From Gemmiger formicilis (lineage in GTDB: Bacteria > Bacillota > Clostridia > Oscillospirales > Ruminococcaceae), in NCBI RefSeq assembly GCF_900167555.1, contig NZ_FUYF01000006.1:1-64000 (forward strand): a DNA stretch of 64,000 nucleotides, given 5' to 3'. Below, one piece after another: positions 9,431-18,680 of this stretch (positions within the stretch are counted from its first letter, which is position 1; the number at the start of each line of letters is the position of its first letter). The translations under genes and the position numbers were made by a program. The notes under the pieces were generated by a model. It worked only from the letters and a program-made list of their open reading frames with translations, was not told where the DNA came from and did no database searches.

Positions 9431-11350
9431 TTACATTATCTTCTGAAACATATAGCGCACCTTGTCCAGGCGGCTGTTTGGACGGCGGGGCTGGATGACT
9501 GGCTTGCCGACAGCGGCCTGATACCCTTTCAGTTCTGTAAGGCATACGCTCTGCCCGTTGGTGTAAAAGGCCAGATCAGTACGGTATGCCTGTATACAGC
9601 GGGCGGGAATCTCGCCAGTAAAGACAACTTCATCCTTTTTTACCTGGACCGTTTCGATGGTGGCACAGTATTTCGGTGCATCATGATAAGCCCTGGAAAG
9701 ATATTCCCGGGGCGCATAGAGGGTGAAGGAGAGATAAGGTTCCAGCAGTTGCGTCCCTGATTCCTTCAATGCCTGTTCCAATACAATCGGGGCCAATGAG
9801 CGGAAGTCCGCCGGCGTGCTGACCGGACTGTAATAAAGCCCGTATTCAAAGCAAATCTTACAGTCCGTTACGTTCCAGCCGAACAAGCCCTGCTCCAGCC
9901 CGTAACGGATACCATCCCTGACAGCGTTTTGAAAACTCTGGTTCAAGTATCCCAGCGAAACCCGGCTCTCGTATTGTACACCGGAGCCAAGCGGGAGTGG
10001 TGTAACAGACAGTCCGATGGATGCCCAAAACGGGTTGGGCGGCACCTCGATATGGATGGTGTGGCTGGCTGCTTTGAGCGGCCGCTCCATATAAATGACG
10101 GTGGGTTCCTTTACCACTGTTTCAAGCTTGTATTTTTCCGACAGCAAAGCGGAAACAACCTCCAACTGCACCCGGCCCAAAAAAGAAAGAATGATCTCAT
10201 GGGTGATGGAATCCACCTCGCAGCGCAAAAGCGGGTCAGTATCCGCAAGTTGCGTAAGAGCGTCCAGCAGCCGTTCTCTTTGCGCTGCCGTTTTCGGCGC
10301 AATCGACGTCCGCAGCATGGGGAGGGGGTCCTCACGCCACCTTTTACGAGGGAGCCGGGTTGGGTCCCCTAATACATCGTTTAACCTCACGCTGTCGCTG
10401 GGAAGGATAACAATTTCACCCGGATAAGCGGTGTCTGTCCGAACAATTTCCCCTTTGGATGGAATACGCATCTCTGTGATTTTCAGCTTTTCTCTCCCGG
10501 CCAGGGCCACCGTATCCCGCAGGCGCAGCGTTCCGCTGTATAGCCGTAGATAGACACGCCGCTGGCCGCAATCTGTATACTCCACCTTGAAAACGCTGCC
10601 GCATAGGGCGGCGCTCCCCTGTTCCCCAATCGGTTGGAACAGCCCTGTCACCGCATCCATCAACGGTTGAATGCCAAGGCCCTTTTTGGCGCTGCCATAA
10701 TAGACCGGGAACAGGGAGGCGTCTTGAACCCGCCGCTGTTCCTCCCGCACAAGTTTTTCCCGGCTGATTGGTTCTCCTGCGATATACTTTTCCAATAATT
10801 TATCGTTATTTTCGATGACCGCATCCCATGCTTCTATGTCGGTATTTTCCTCCAGGACTATTTCCGGGGACAGCGACACCGTCTGCTTGATGATAATATC
10901 GGCGGAGAGCTTATCCCGAACAGACTGAACCACGCTCTGCAAATCAACGCCAGCCTGGTCGATCTTGTTGATAAAGATAACGGTGGGAATGTTCATTTTC
11001 CGCAGGGCATGGAACAGAATACGGGTCTGGGCCTGCACGCCATCTTTAGCGGAGATCACCAAGATGGCCCCATCTAAAACAGCCAAAGAGCGGTACACCT
11101 CCGCCAAAAAATCCATGTGGCCGGGCGTATCCACAATGTTGACTTTACATCTGTGCCACTGGAAGGAAGTGACTGCCGCTTGAATGGTAATCCCACGCTG
11201 CCGCTCCAAAAACATGGTGTCCGTCCTCGTTGTCCCTTTTTCGACGCTCCCCGGTTCTGAAATGGCTCCGCTGGCATATAGCAGGCTCTCCGTCAAGGTC
11301 GTCTTTCCAGCGTCTACATGGGCAAGAATTCCAATATTGATTATTTTCAT
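9431..11350 (-). CDS. tet(W): Ribosomal-protection tetracycline resistance protein Tet(W)
   Basis: 639-residue EF-G-like GTPase that dislodges tetracycline from the ribosome. G-domain motifs are intact: AHVDAGKTT at 10-18, DTPGH at 74-78, NKID at 128-131. The length equals that of Tet(W), and I recognise the sequence as Tet(W) rather than Tet(O) or Tet(M); allele-level or mosaic status cannot be decided here. It starts at ATG 11350 after GGGAGGACAATCAC. Upstream lie a leader peptide and a terminator hairpin typical of attenuation control in this class. It is cargo of element A, so its mobility depends on that element. Confidence 0.95.
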   Translation of the reverse strand: MKIINIGILAHVDAGKTTLTESLLYASGAISEPGSVEKGTTRTDTMFLERQRGITIQAAVTSFQWHRCKVNIVDTPGHMDFLAEVYRSLAVLDGAILVISAKDGVQAQTRILFHALRKMNIPTVIFINKIDQAGVDLQSVVQSVRDKLSADIIIKQTVSLSPEIVLEENTDIEAWDAVIENNDKLLEKYIAGEPISREKLVREEQRRVQDASLFPVYYGSAKKGLGIQPLMDAVTGLFQPIGEQGSAALCGSVFKVEYTDCGQRRVYLRLYSGTLRLRDTVALAGREKLKITEMRIPSKGEIVRTDTAYPGEIVILPSDSVRLNDVLGDPTRLPRKRWREDPLPMLRTSIAPKTAAQRERLLDALTQLADTDPLLRCEVDSITHEIILSFLGRVQLEVVSALLSEKYKLETVVKEPTVIYMERPLKAASHTIHIEVPPNPFWASIGLSVTPLPLGSGVQYESRVSLGYLNQSFQNAVRDGIRYGLEQGLFGWNVTDCKICFEYGLYYSPVSTPADFRSLAPIVLEQALKESGTQLLEPYLSFTLYAPREYLSRAYHDAPKYCATIETVQVKKDEVVFTGEIPARCIQAYRTDLAFYTNGQSVCLTELKGYQAAVGKPVIQPRRPNSRLDKVRYMFQKIM

Positions 11351-11390
11351 GTGATTGTCCTCCCTTTACTGCCCCGAAGGGCATAAAAAT

Positions 11391-11421
11391 CCCCAGCAGT
11401 AAAATACTTTTACCACTGGGG
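11391..11421 (-). terminator. Attenuator hairpin upstream of tet(W)
   Basis: On the minus strand CCCCAG ... CTGGGG encloses complementary TAAAA/TTTTA and is followed by ATTTTTAT. It overlaps the end of the leader peptide, fitting transcriptional attenuation relieved when ribosomes stall on tetracycline. Confidence 0.7.
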
Positions 11422-11454
11422 ATGATAATTTGCGGACATACACATATACAGCAT
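11410..11454 (-). CDS. tet(W) leader peptide
   Basis: A 14-codon reading frame, MLYMCMSANYHPQW, ending with TAA inside the attenuator hairpin. Short leaders at this place are established for ribosomal-protection genes such as tet(M); regulation here is inferred from that family. Confidence 0.65.
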   Translation of the reverse strand: MLYMCMSANYHPQW

Positions 11455-11502
11455 ACACCTGTTTGTGAGTGCTGTTTTTGGGGATATGTCAAAATTGATA
11501 AG

Positions 11503-11610
11503 GCAAAAGTATTCTTAAATTGGGTACAAAAAACTAAGCCCCTACAAAAGGGACTATCATAATCCTTTGTTCCCACTATTTGATTATAGTTTTATTTAAG
11601 AATACCTTGC
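11503..11610 (-). promoter_or_regulatory. tet(W) upstream region with long inverted repeat
   Basis: ATTTAAGAATAC-type arms at 11503-11520 and 11594-11610 form an inverted repeat of about 17 bp around the presumed promoter region of tet(W). I could not place the -35/-10 with certainty. Confidence 0.5.
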
Positions 11611-11712
11611 CGCATATTTTTTACTCCTTTTCTGGAATTGAATTATTATATCACATCAGTTTTAGGAAAACAAGTATCTAAAAGAAATTTTTCTTCCCCT
11701 TATATGTAACAA

Positions 11713-11808
11713 TCATACCGGCTTCCTAACGTTCAGAATGGTTTCTACTGTCTGCTGCGGTGTTTGGTTGGAATTGTCCAGCCAAAAGCCGATCCGTGGT
11801 GTTGTCTG
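11713..11808 (-). pseudogene. C-terminal remnant of an unidentified protein
   Basis: On the minus strand about 32 codons (RIGFWLDNSNQTPQQTVETI...) end at TGA 11713-11715. They look like the tail of a kinase/ATPase-type protein whose body is missing. It lies between the tet(W) control region and the element end. The stretch 11820-11990 has no gene. Confidence 0.3.
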
Positions 11809-11959
11809 CATTTTACTAAATACAAATTCAATGTATACAGAAAGAAATATATAAGGAGTGGGAGGGATTCCGCCGTAGTCGGCATTGTAGGAAAATCCAA
11901 AAGTTTAGATTTTCTCAAAATGCTTATCTTTTGGTCTTTGGTTCGGAATAGTGTAGTGC

Positions 11960-12013
11960 TGGCGGTCTATCTATTGTTTTCGGTTGCTTGCTTCTTTACC
12001 GTACATGAGCATT
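11960..12013. other. Distal att end of element A
   Basis: TTTACCGTACATGAGCATT at 11995-12013 matches TTTACCGCACATGAGCATT on the complement of element B's left end (34635-34653). Scattered identity continues about 50 bp inward (GATAGAC, CACTATTC on the complement). TT at 12012-12013 is the inferred crossover. Confidence 0.7.
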
Positions 12014-12643
12014 GACACCGAGGATATAGCCGCCTACTTTGCCAGCGGCGGCGAGGCGGCTGTTTTGCTGGCCGTACTGGAGGAACACCTGCGCGAGGTC
12101 GCGCGCGGGGTCGAGGAGCTGCGCCTGCGCGCGGGCACGGACACGGGCATGTCGGTGCAGGTGCTCACGCTGCCCGCCGTGACCTGCTGCCGCCGCCTGT
12201 GCGAGGGACACACCATTGCCGAAAAGTACAACGCCATGTATGATTTTTACGGCGAGTGTGTGCGGCGGGGGTACCGCCTGTCTGACGAGCCGATTTTCAC
12301 CGTCTCGCAGCGGCAGGATTTTTTGAACGGCTATATCACGGACGAGCCGTATCCGTTTTGGGTGTGCGTGCCCGTGCGCCCCGAAAAAGCCCCGAAGGAG
12401 GCGGTGACGCTGCCTGCCTGCCGCGCCCTGTCGGTGCTGTATTACGGCAGCTACGCGGGCGCGGACGAGGCGTTTTTGCGTCTGGGCCGCGAGGTGAAGG
12501 AGCGCGGCCTGACACCCGCCGGTGATCCGCGTGTGCTGGGCATCGTTGCGCCCTACACCGGGCGCGAGATCGAAACCAAACGGTATTGCTCCCGCCTGGT
12601 GCTGCCGGTGGAGGGTGAAGCCGAAGCGTCTTTTCCCGTGTAA
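12012..12643 (+). pseudogene. MerR-type regulator, C-terminal part cut off by element A
   Basis: From DTEDIAAYF onward this reads as the end of a MerR HTH domain, a dimerization helix (LLAVLEEHLREVARGVEEL) and a GyrI/AraC-like effector-binding domain (about 150 residues, MSVQVLTLPAVTCCRR to SRLVLPVEG). The DNA-binding half is missing and should lie left of the window. Element A sits exactly between a CTT codon at 1-3 and GAC at 12014. Translation may still start at ATG 12005, supplied by the element end (MSIDTED...), giving an effector domain without DNA binding. Confidence 0.8.
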
Positions 12644-12720
12644 TAAAAAGTGAACCCCGGAAGGCCGCTTTTACGCACCTTGACGCAATTCTGGGACGAA
12701 ACAACTGAAATATTGCACAA

Positions 12721-12757
12721 CCCGCACAACGCAAAAATGCGCTGTGCGGGCGTTTTT
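12721..12757 (+). terminator. Rho-independent terminator after the MerR fragment
   Basis: CCCGCACA ... TGTGCGGG with a CGC/GCG inner stem, followed by CGTTTTTT. Confidence 0.8.
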
Positions 12758-12886
12758 TGATTTAGAACCGGTTAATATAATTATACAATGTCTATTCGTC
12801 CCAAATGCTGCCCGAATCCCGTGCGGTAAATGTGGCGGTTACATGGGAGGAAAGCTGTTGTTCTTACCCGGGGAGGTCTTGCAGAC

Positions 12887-13546
12887 GGTTTGATTGGGAG
12901 ATGTACCTCAGAGGGGTAAAGCTGGTTCGGTATGCAGATGACATTGTGGTGTTTGCCAAAAGCAAACGCGCAGCAGAGCGTCTGTTGGAATCCTGCCGGA
13001 AGTATCTGGAAGGCAGGTTGAAGCTGAAAATGAACACGGAAAAGAGTAAGGTGACCAGCATCTTTGCACAGAAGAATTTCAAGTTTCTTGGATTCTGTCT
13101 GGGTAAGAACGGAAACGGCATCTTTATCCGTGCGCACCGAAAGTCTCTTGACAAAGCGAAGAAAACGCTGAAGCTTCTTACAAAGCGAAACCGCGGGCGC
13201 AATGTCCGCAGAGTGATGCAGGAAGTAAAAGTGTTTATCCGCGGTTGGATTGGCTATTTTTGAGTAGCCGATATGAAGCGGACGCTGATGTCTTGGGATG
13301 AATGGATGCGGCGCAGATTCCGAATGTATATCTGGAAGCAGTGGAAGAAGCCCAAAACAAAGGTGGCCAATTTGAGAAAACTGGGCATCCTGGCTGACAA
13401 GGCTTACCAGTGGGGCAATTCCAGACTGGGCTATTGGCGTATTGCCGGGAGTCCGGTGCTTCAGCATTCCATTTCAAACGAAAAACTCGCAGCAGCGGGA
13501 TACTTTAGTATCCTCAACTACTTCGAGTCCTTGCACTTATGCGGTT
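12887..13546 (+). pseudogene. Group II intron reverse transcriptase/maturase, 5'-truncated with an internal stop
   Basis: Starts abruptly in the RT palm at FDWEMYLRGVKLVRYADDIV (YADD catalytic motif near 12937) and continues through thumb and maturase (FKFLGFCLGKN, RGRNVRRVMQEV, RGWIGYF). TGA at 13261-13263 interrupts it. The same frame then resumes with VADMKRTLMSWDEWMRRR and ends at 13546. RT motifs 0-4 are missing, so it is inactive. A short mixed segment 12781-12886 precedes it, probably rearranged intron RNA. Confidence 0.85.
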
Positions 13547-13622
13547 GAACCGCCGTGTACCGGTCGGTACGCACGGTGGTGTGAGAGGTCGGCTCTTTAG
13601 TTAAGAGAGCCTCCTACTCGAT
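13547..13622 (+). ncRNA. Group II intron domains V-VI (3' end)
   Basis: GAACCGCCGTGTACCGGTCG followed by GTACGCACGGTGGTGTGAGA is a recognisable catalytic domain V. A domain VI-like hairpin (GGCTC ... GAGCC with a bulged A region) ends near CTCGATT. It follows the maturase stop directly, as in intact introns. The 5' intron half is missing. Confidence 0.75.
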
Positions 13623-13761
13623 TATCGCAGGGAAAGAAGAGTGGCAGTCTGTGCAGGAGCTTATAGAACATCGGGATAGTATCAACCGCCAGCTGGCCCT
13701 GCACTGCGTGCCGATGAGCGACGCCGTGCAGCGCAAAGCCAAAGCATCCGTATGCGGGTGA
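13623..13761 (+). other. Unassigned coding fragment downstream of the intron
   Basis: Reads GKEEWQSVQELIEHRDSINR..., about 45 codons to a TGA. It may be the 3' exon tail of the gene into which the intron inserted. I do not recognise the protein. Confidence 0.3.
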
Positions 13762-13785
13762 CAGAATTGTAAAGGCGTGAGCAAG

Positions 13786-14733
13786 ATGGATCAAATTGTA
13801 GTCGATTTGGGGCTTTCCGTACATGAGCGGTGGGAACTGCACAAAAATCATATCGCGCCCCTGCCGGGCAATGATGGCGGCAAGCGTCTCTGCGTCGTGA
13901 CCGGCATCCACGGCGATGAGCTGGAAGGGCAGTATGTGGCGTTCCTTTTAAATCAGGAGCTGCAGCGGCACCCCGAATACCTGCGCGGCATCGTCGATAT
14001 TTACCCGGCCATGAATCCGCTGGGCATCAACACGATCCAGCGCGGCGTGCCGCTGTTCGATCTGGACATGAACCGCATATTCCCCGGTTATATGCAGGGC
14101 GAGACGACCCAGCGCATTGCGGGGGCGCTTTTTGATGCGGTCAAGGGTTACCGCTACGGCATCCATTTTGCCAGCTTTTATCTGCCGGGTGACTTTGTGC
14201 CCCACGTGCGCATTATGGATACCGGCTACCAGACCTCGTCACTGGGCAATCTGTTCGGGCTGCCTTATGTTGTCATGCGCACGCCAAAGCCCATCGACAC
14301 CACGACCCTGAATTATAACTGGCAGATCTGGGAGTCAAACGCATTCAGCATCTATACAAGGGAAACGGCGCATATAGACGAGGAAAGCGCGGCGCAGGCC
14401 GTCAGTGCCGTGCTGCGGTATCTGAGCCGCGTCGGCGTGGTGAAATACACCTGCCACAGCGGGTATCTCTCCACGGTCATCAACGAGAACGACCTTGCCA
14501 CGGTGCTGACCCAGGCGGGCGGTATTTTCCGCGCCCTGCGCGTACCGGGGCAGGAGGTGGAATACGGCGATACGATTGGCGAGATCCTTGACCCGTTTAG
14601 CATCAAACCGCTAAACAAAAGTCACTCATTACCCGTTATTCTATTTCTTATAGCTAACACACATACTACCAGACCAATTGGAAATCCAATACCTGCAAGG
14701 ACACCTGCTTGTAAGTTATCTCCTGCAATCTGA
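13786..14733 (+). CDS. Succinylglutamate desuccinylase/aspartoacylase-family deacylase, C-terminus replaced
   Basis: Zinc-dependent M14-type deacylase/carboxypeptidase fold: GIHGDELEG gives the HxxE zinc ligands (about 45-53), and YGIHFASF supplies the third histidine. Native sequence continues to EILDPF near 14603. After that the frame runs antisense through an MFS pseudogene, so the last 43 or so residues (KPLNKSHSLPV...) are foreign and the normal C-terminal domain is truncated. The start is either GTG 13777 or ATG 13786. Activity is doubtful; the substrate is unknown. Confidence 0.75.
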   Translation: MDQIVVDLGLSVHERWELHKNHIAPLPGNDGGKRLCVVTGIHGDELEGQYVAFLLNQELQRHPEYLRGIVDIYPAMNPLGINTIQRGVPLFDLDMNRIFPGYMQGETTQRIAGALFDAVKGYRYGIHFASFYLPGDFVPHVRIMDTGYQTSSLGNLFGLPYVVMRTPKPIDTTTLNYNWQIWESNAFSIYTRETAHIDEESAAQAVSAVLRYLSRVGVVKYTCHSGYLSTVINENDLATVLTQAGGIFRALRVPGQEVEYGDTIGEILDPFSIKPLNKSHSLPVILFLIANTHTTRPIGNPIPARTPACKLSPAI

Positions 14734-15690
14734 GACACATTACCTATAATTGAAGGACCGACAGAACCACCCAAATCTCCGGCTAATGCAAGAAGTGCGA
14801 ACATAGCAGTACCACCTCTTGGGATTACTTTTGAAGAAATACTAATGGATCTTGGCCACATAATACCAACAGAAAATCCACAAACAGCACATCCAATAAG
14901 TCCCATGACAGAAATACTTGCCAGAGCCGCTAACAAATAACAGCACAAACAAAGTATGCCTGATGCAATCATAAAAATAGACAAATCAACCTTCTCACCA
15001 AATTTTCCATATAGCATTCGACTAATACCCATACATACAGCAAAGCCACAAGGTCCTGCCAGATCCCCCACCTTAATGCTGATTCCGCAAACGCTGAAGC
15101 CCACTGAGACATTGCTATTTCAGATGAACCTGCACAAACCATCAATACGATAAATATCCAAAAAAACTTTGAACCCAGTAACTGTCTCATTGTCATGCTC
15201 TCACCTTCTTCCAAGAGGTTTTCAATAGGACAAGTTATAAAATTGTATATGTTATAAAGTGGTATCAAAGACAAAAGTAATGTAAGTGTTTTCCAGTTTT
15301 CCAGTCCAAAGCATGTAAAGAAAAGTGTTGAAACAAGAATAACTCCCACAAAACCCCCAACAATAAAGTGAATGGAGAAGACTCATCATTGATTCTTTAT
15401 TCTCAAACGGACATGCTTCGATAATCGGACTTGCCAATACTTCTGTCAAACCGCTTCCTATCGCATATACGATAACACAGATAATAATACCTATAAACGG
15501 AGATGGCATATTATCCGGCAGTATTGCCAAAGATGCAAGTCCTAATCCACTGGTTACCTCTGCTGCAATAATACAAGGTCTATATCCTATTTTATCAACT
15601 ATCTTTGCACAAATAAAGTCCACAATCAGCTGTGTGAAATAGAACGTCGTTGAGATGAGTGCCAAGTTTCCATAAGATATTTTATATTTT
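14622..15690 (-). pseudogene. MFS transporter pseudogene
   Basis: Three consecutive minus-strand pieces in different frames reconstruct one major-facilitator protein: YKISYGNLALISTTFYFTQL to MMSLLHSLYCWGF, then GVILVSTLFFTCFGLENW to MSQWASAFAESALR, then KVGDLAGPCGF to RNRITGNE. Two frameshifts (near 15360 and 15070) and loss of the first 50-60 residues disable it. Its AT-rich composition contrasts with the GC-rich flanks. It abuts the truncated deacylase at one end and a conjugative-element fragment at the other. Confidence 0.85.
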
Positions 15691-15694
15691 TCGA

Positions 15695-15725
15695 CCCGAC
15701 AAGTTTTTGGCTTGCCGGGCTTTTT
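15695..15725 (+). terminator. Hairpin with T-run at the start of the conjugative-element fragment
   Basis: CCCGACAAG ... CTTGCCGGG then CTTTTT. It marks the boundary between the MFS fragment and the following segment. Confidence 0.5.
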
Positions 15726-15840
15726 CTTTCGGGTAGGCTTATTTATTTGAAAGGCGTATTGTATGGTAAAAGTGATTGACGTCCCGGTAAGCAGAGCCAT
15801 GCCGTATTAATGTATGAATACACATATTCTTTGTTACCCC

Positions 15841-15873
15841 TCGCTGTATCACCCGATACAGCGGTATTTTTAT
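15841..15873 (+). terminator. Leader hairpin before the DUF3846 gene
   Basis: GCTGTATC ACCC GATACAGC followed by GGTATTTTTATT, 20 nt upstream of the next start codon. It could be a terminator or attenuator. Confidence 0.6.
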
Positions 15874-15895
15874 TGTCAAAAAAGGAGTTGTTGCA

Positions 15896-16321
15896 ATGTC
15901 TAACGAAAACAAAATCCGTATTCTGTATGTTCAGCCGGGCAAATATCCGGAAGAACGGTTCGTTTCCAACGAACTGCATCCCCTTCAGCAACTTGTCGGC
16001 GGGTATATGCAAGCCGTATACCCGTGGTCAAAGGACAAGGTGGCGCTTGTCTGCAACGATTCGGGCAAGGTGGACGGTCTGCCGCTGAACCGTTACATTG
16101 AGGACTACGATGTAATCGCGGGCAATTTCTTTATCTGCGGTTTTTCCGTGGAGGAATTTTGCAGCCTGACCGACAAACAGTTCCGCTACTACGAAAAGCT
16201 GTTTCGTGACCCGGAGCTGTTCTTACCGACCCCCATTGGGATTATGCCGATGAAATGCACCCCTGACCAGTATAAACGCCTGATGCAGGAGCGCAACACC
16301 GCCAACCGTGGGGAGCGCTGA
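15896..16321 (+). CDS. DUF3846-domain protein (conjugative-element gene)
   Basis: 141-residue protein beginning KIRILYVQPGKYPEERFVSN and continuing LQQLVGGYMQAVYPW ... VALVCNDSGK, the DUF3846 pattern found on conjugative elements and phages of Firmicutes. The biochemical role is unknown. It follows AAAGGAGTTGTTGCA and ends 2 nt before the M23 gene, so the two form an operon. Its presence marks 15.7-18.0 kb as a piece of a larger integrative conjugative element that is otherwise gone. Confidence 0.7.
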   Translation: MSNENKIRILYVQPGKYPEERFVSNELHPLQQLVGGYMQAVYPWSKDKVALVCNDSGKVDGLPLNRYIEDYDVIAGNFFICGFSVEEFCSLTDKQFRYYEKLFRDPELFLPTPIGIMPMKCTPDQYKRLMQERNTANRGER

Positions 16322-16323
16322 AT

Positions 16324-17955
16324 ATGGAGTATAAGCGCAAGCGCCTGATGCGCGCGGCATTGCAAAAAGCTGAAGCCAAGCGAAAGCAGACGGCGCAGCA
16401 GGCGGAATCGGCAGCAGATACCGAGCAGCAGACGCCGGAAGAATACGCCCAGTCGGTTGTTTCCGAAAAAACCGCACAGGCGGCAGAGAATGTGCAAAGC
16501 AAGGCGCTGGACACAGGACGAATCAGCTACCGTCAGTTCCGAATTTTGCAGGAAAAGCGCCAGCGTATGCCAACCACACACGCCGCCCAGCCCGCTGAAA
16601 CGGAAAATGCTCCTTTGGCGCAGAGCGCCGACCAGCGAGAAGCATTCAAGCGTCAGCGCTTTCGGCAAAAGGCGCTGGATAAGCGGGAGATCAAAACGCC
16701 CGATTCCTACCGTGACAAAATGCAGGCGCTGAAACGCCAACACCTCACGCGCGAAACGATGCGCCGCCATTTGGGAAAGCAGGCGGGCGGCACGGTGCTT
16801 GGCAGCGGCGTCAGACTGCCCGATACTGTCCCTGTCTTTTCCGGCGGCATCAGACAAGCCGCGCTTGGCAGAGTTCGCACGGTGTTACAAGCTGCGTGGC
16901 TGCGGCTGAAAGCGATACTGACGCGCACGATACGCCGCGTAGCCGGTTCGCTGCTGGCGCTGCTTGGCGCAGGCGGCGTGGTGCTGTTGCTGGCGATGGT
17001 CATTGGCGCAGCCGCAGCGGTGATCGGCTCACCGATGGACATCTTGTTTGCCGATGAATCCGGCGACCCGAACAGAATCCGCCTTGCCGAAATCGTTGCC
17101 GAAACCAACACCGACTTCGGCACGGCCATCAATGACATTGTGTTGGCGCATCCGGAATGCAGCGAAACCACGATGGAATACGACTACGAGGACGGTCACA
17201 CTTGGGCGAGCTACTGGCCCGAAGTGCTGGCCGTCTTTGCCGTGCAGAACATCCTGAACAACGACGGCGATGTGGTCGTCATAGACGAAGGCAAAAAGCA
17301 GTTGATTCAGGACACCTTTTGGGCAATGCACGAAATAAGCGCCGAGGTGGAGGAAGTAACCGCCACTCCGGAACCGACCGAGGACGAACCCGACCCGGAG
17401 CCTGCCACGGAGTACATTCTGCACATCGCGGTCAGCAGCAAATCGGTGGACGCGCTGGCAGATTTGTACCGCTTTACGCAAGACCAGCGGGACATTTTGC
17501 ACCAGCTGCTTTCCGAGGAAATGCGTCCCAGCCTGCTTGCCCTGTGCGGTGGGATTGCCGCTGCCGATGGTGCGCTGTGCTGGCCTCTGCCGGGTCACAC
17601 CTATATATCCTGCCACTTCGGGGGAGTGGACGCCTTCGGCAACGCCGGGCATCGCGGCACAGACATTCCCGCGCCGGAGGGCACACCCATCTTGGCTGCC
17701 CACAGCGGTACGGTGCTGGTCAGCGGCTGGAACAACAGCTACGGCAACCAAGTTTTGCTGGACAACGGCGCGGGCTTGTCCACGCGGTACGCCCACATGA
17801 CGCAAACTGCCGTTACCGCAGGGGAAGCGGTAACGGCAGGGCAGGTTATAGGTTATGTAGGCAGTACCGGTGACAGCACAGGTTTCCACCTGCATTTTGA
17901 GGTGATGCACAATGGTGTGCGTGTGAATCCTATGGATATGGTTTCCGTGCGCTGA
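16324..17955 (+). CDS. M23 metallopeptidase with coiled N-terminus and one membrane helix (conjugation cell-wall hydrolase type)
   Basis: 543 residues. Residues 1-200 are Lys/Gln/Arg-rich and predicted coiled coil. One membrane helix lies near 206-232 (LLALLGAGGVVLLLAMVIGA). An extracellular linker with Pro/Glu repeats follows, then a C-terminal LytM/M23 domain with zinc ligands in GHRGTD and HLHFE. Such proteins in Tn1549/CTn-type elements cut peptidoglycan for the transfer channel. All catalytic residues are present, but the rest of the transfer operon is missing. The last 53 codons recur at 32765-32923. Confidence 0.85.
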   Translation: MEYKRKRLMRAALQKAEAKRKQTAQQAESAADTEQQTPEEYAQSVVSEKTAQAAENVQSKALDTGRISYRQFRILQEKRQRMPTTHAAQPAETENAPLAQSADQREAFKRQRFRQKALDKREIKTPDSYRDKMQALKRQHLTRETMRRHLGKQAGGTVLGSGVRLPDTVPVFSGGIRQAALGRVRTVLQAAWLRLKAILTRTIRRVAGSLLALLGAGGVVLLLAMVIGAAAAVIGSPMDILFADESGDPNRIRLAEIVAETNTDFGTAINDIVLAHPECSETTMEYDYEDGHTWASYWPEVLAVFAVQNILNNDGDVVVIDEGKKQLIQDTFWAMHEISAEVEEVTATPEPTEDEPDPEPATEYILHIAVSSKSVDALADLYRFTQDQRDILHQLLSEEMRPSLLALCGGIAAADGALCWPLPGHTYISCHFGGVDAFGNAGHRGTDIPAPEGTPILAAHSGTVLVSGWNNSYGNQVLLDNGAGLSTRYAHMTQTAVTAGEAVTAGQVIGYVGSTGDSTGFHLHFEVMHNGVRVNPMDMVSVR

Positions 17956-18680
17956 TATAGGCCGGTACCAATTTTTTTACTTGCGATTGTCTTTCCTGCG
18001 CAGTACGAAAATTGCCGCCAGCGCGGAGCCGCTGACAATCAGCAGCGCAAACCACAATGCGGGGTTGGCGGTGTCGCCGGTGCGCGGAATCGGGGAAACA
18101 GGCTGCACCGTTGGCTGAACAGTCGGCTGGGGCTGCGCCGTCTGCTGGGGCTGTGCTGTGGGCTGCGGAGTCGTCGTTTCAGTCGGCTGCGGGGTTGCCG
18201 TTTCAGTCGGCTTTGCCTTGACGGTGAATTTAGCCGTTGCCGTACCGTGTTGAGAAACGATTGCAAGCGTATGCTCGCCCACGGAAAGCGCTGCAACAAA
18301 ATCACGGTTCAGCGTGATGATGGTGCTGCCCTCTCTCTTCGTATAGTTCTTTTCCTCCAGCGTAGCGCCATCAAGCTCTACACGAATAAAATCAGCAAAG
18401 GATGCGTTAGAAGTGAAGGTCAGTTCATTTTTCTCGCCCTGTGTGACCGCTGCACCATCCCCGGCTGTGATTTGCGGGGGCAGCTTTGCCGTCACGGTGT
18501 CAGCTTTGGTGATTTCCGTTTTTGCCGCAGCATCGGAGAAATACCTCTTGCAGTCATCGCAGTACCAATACGCAATGTTGCCTTCCTCTGCAGCGGTAGC
18601 GGCCTTTGCGTCAATGTGTTTCAGGTCGGTGTGGTTGTTCGGGTCAAGGCTGCCATAGCTTTTTCCGCAAATCTCACAGA
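17797..18680. repeat. Duplicated block, copy 1: M23 gene end plus surface-gene 3' end
   Basis: From ATGACGCAAACTGCC at 17797 through the convergent 3' part of the neighbouring surface gene, the sequence is nearly identical to 32765-33620, including the 21-bp intergenic gap and the whole anchor-encoding end. The similarity fades in the CxxC-repeat coding region. Confidence 0.8.
17807..17839. repeat. Perfect 13-bp inverted repeat inside the M23 gene
   Basis: CTGCCGTTACCGC at 17807-17819 and GCGGTAACGGCAG at 17827-17839 around a 7-nt loop. The copy at 32775-32807 is also perfect. It lies 10 bp inside the duplication edge. Confidence 0.75.
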
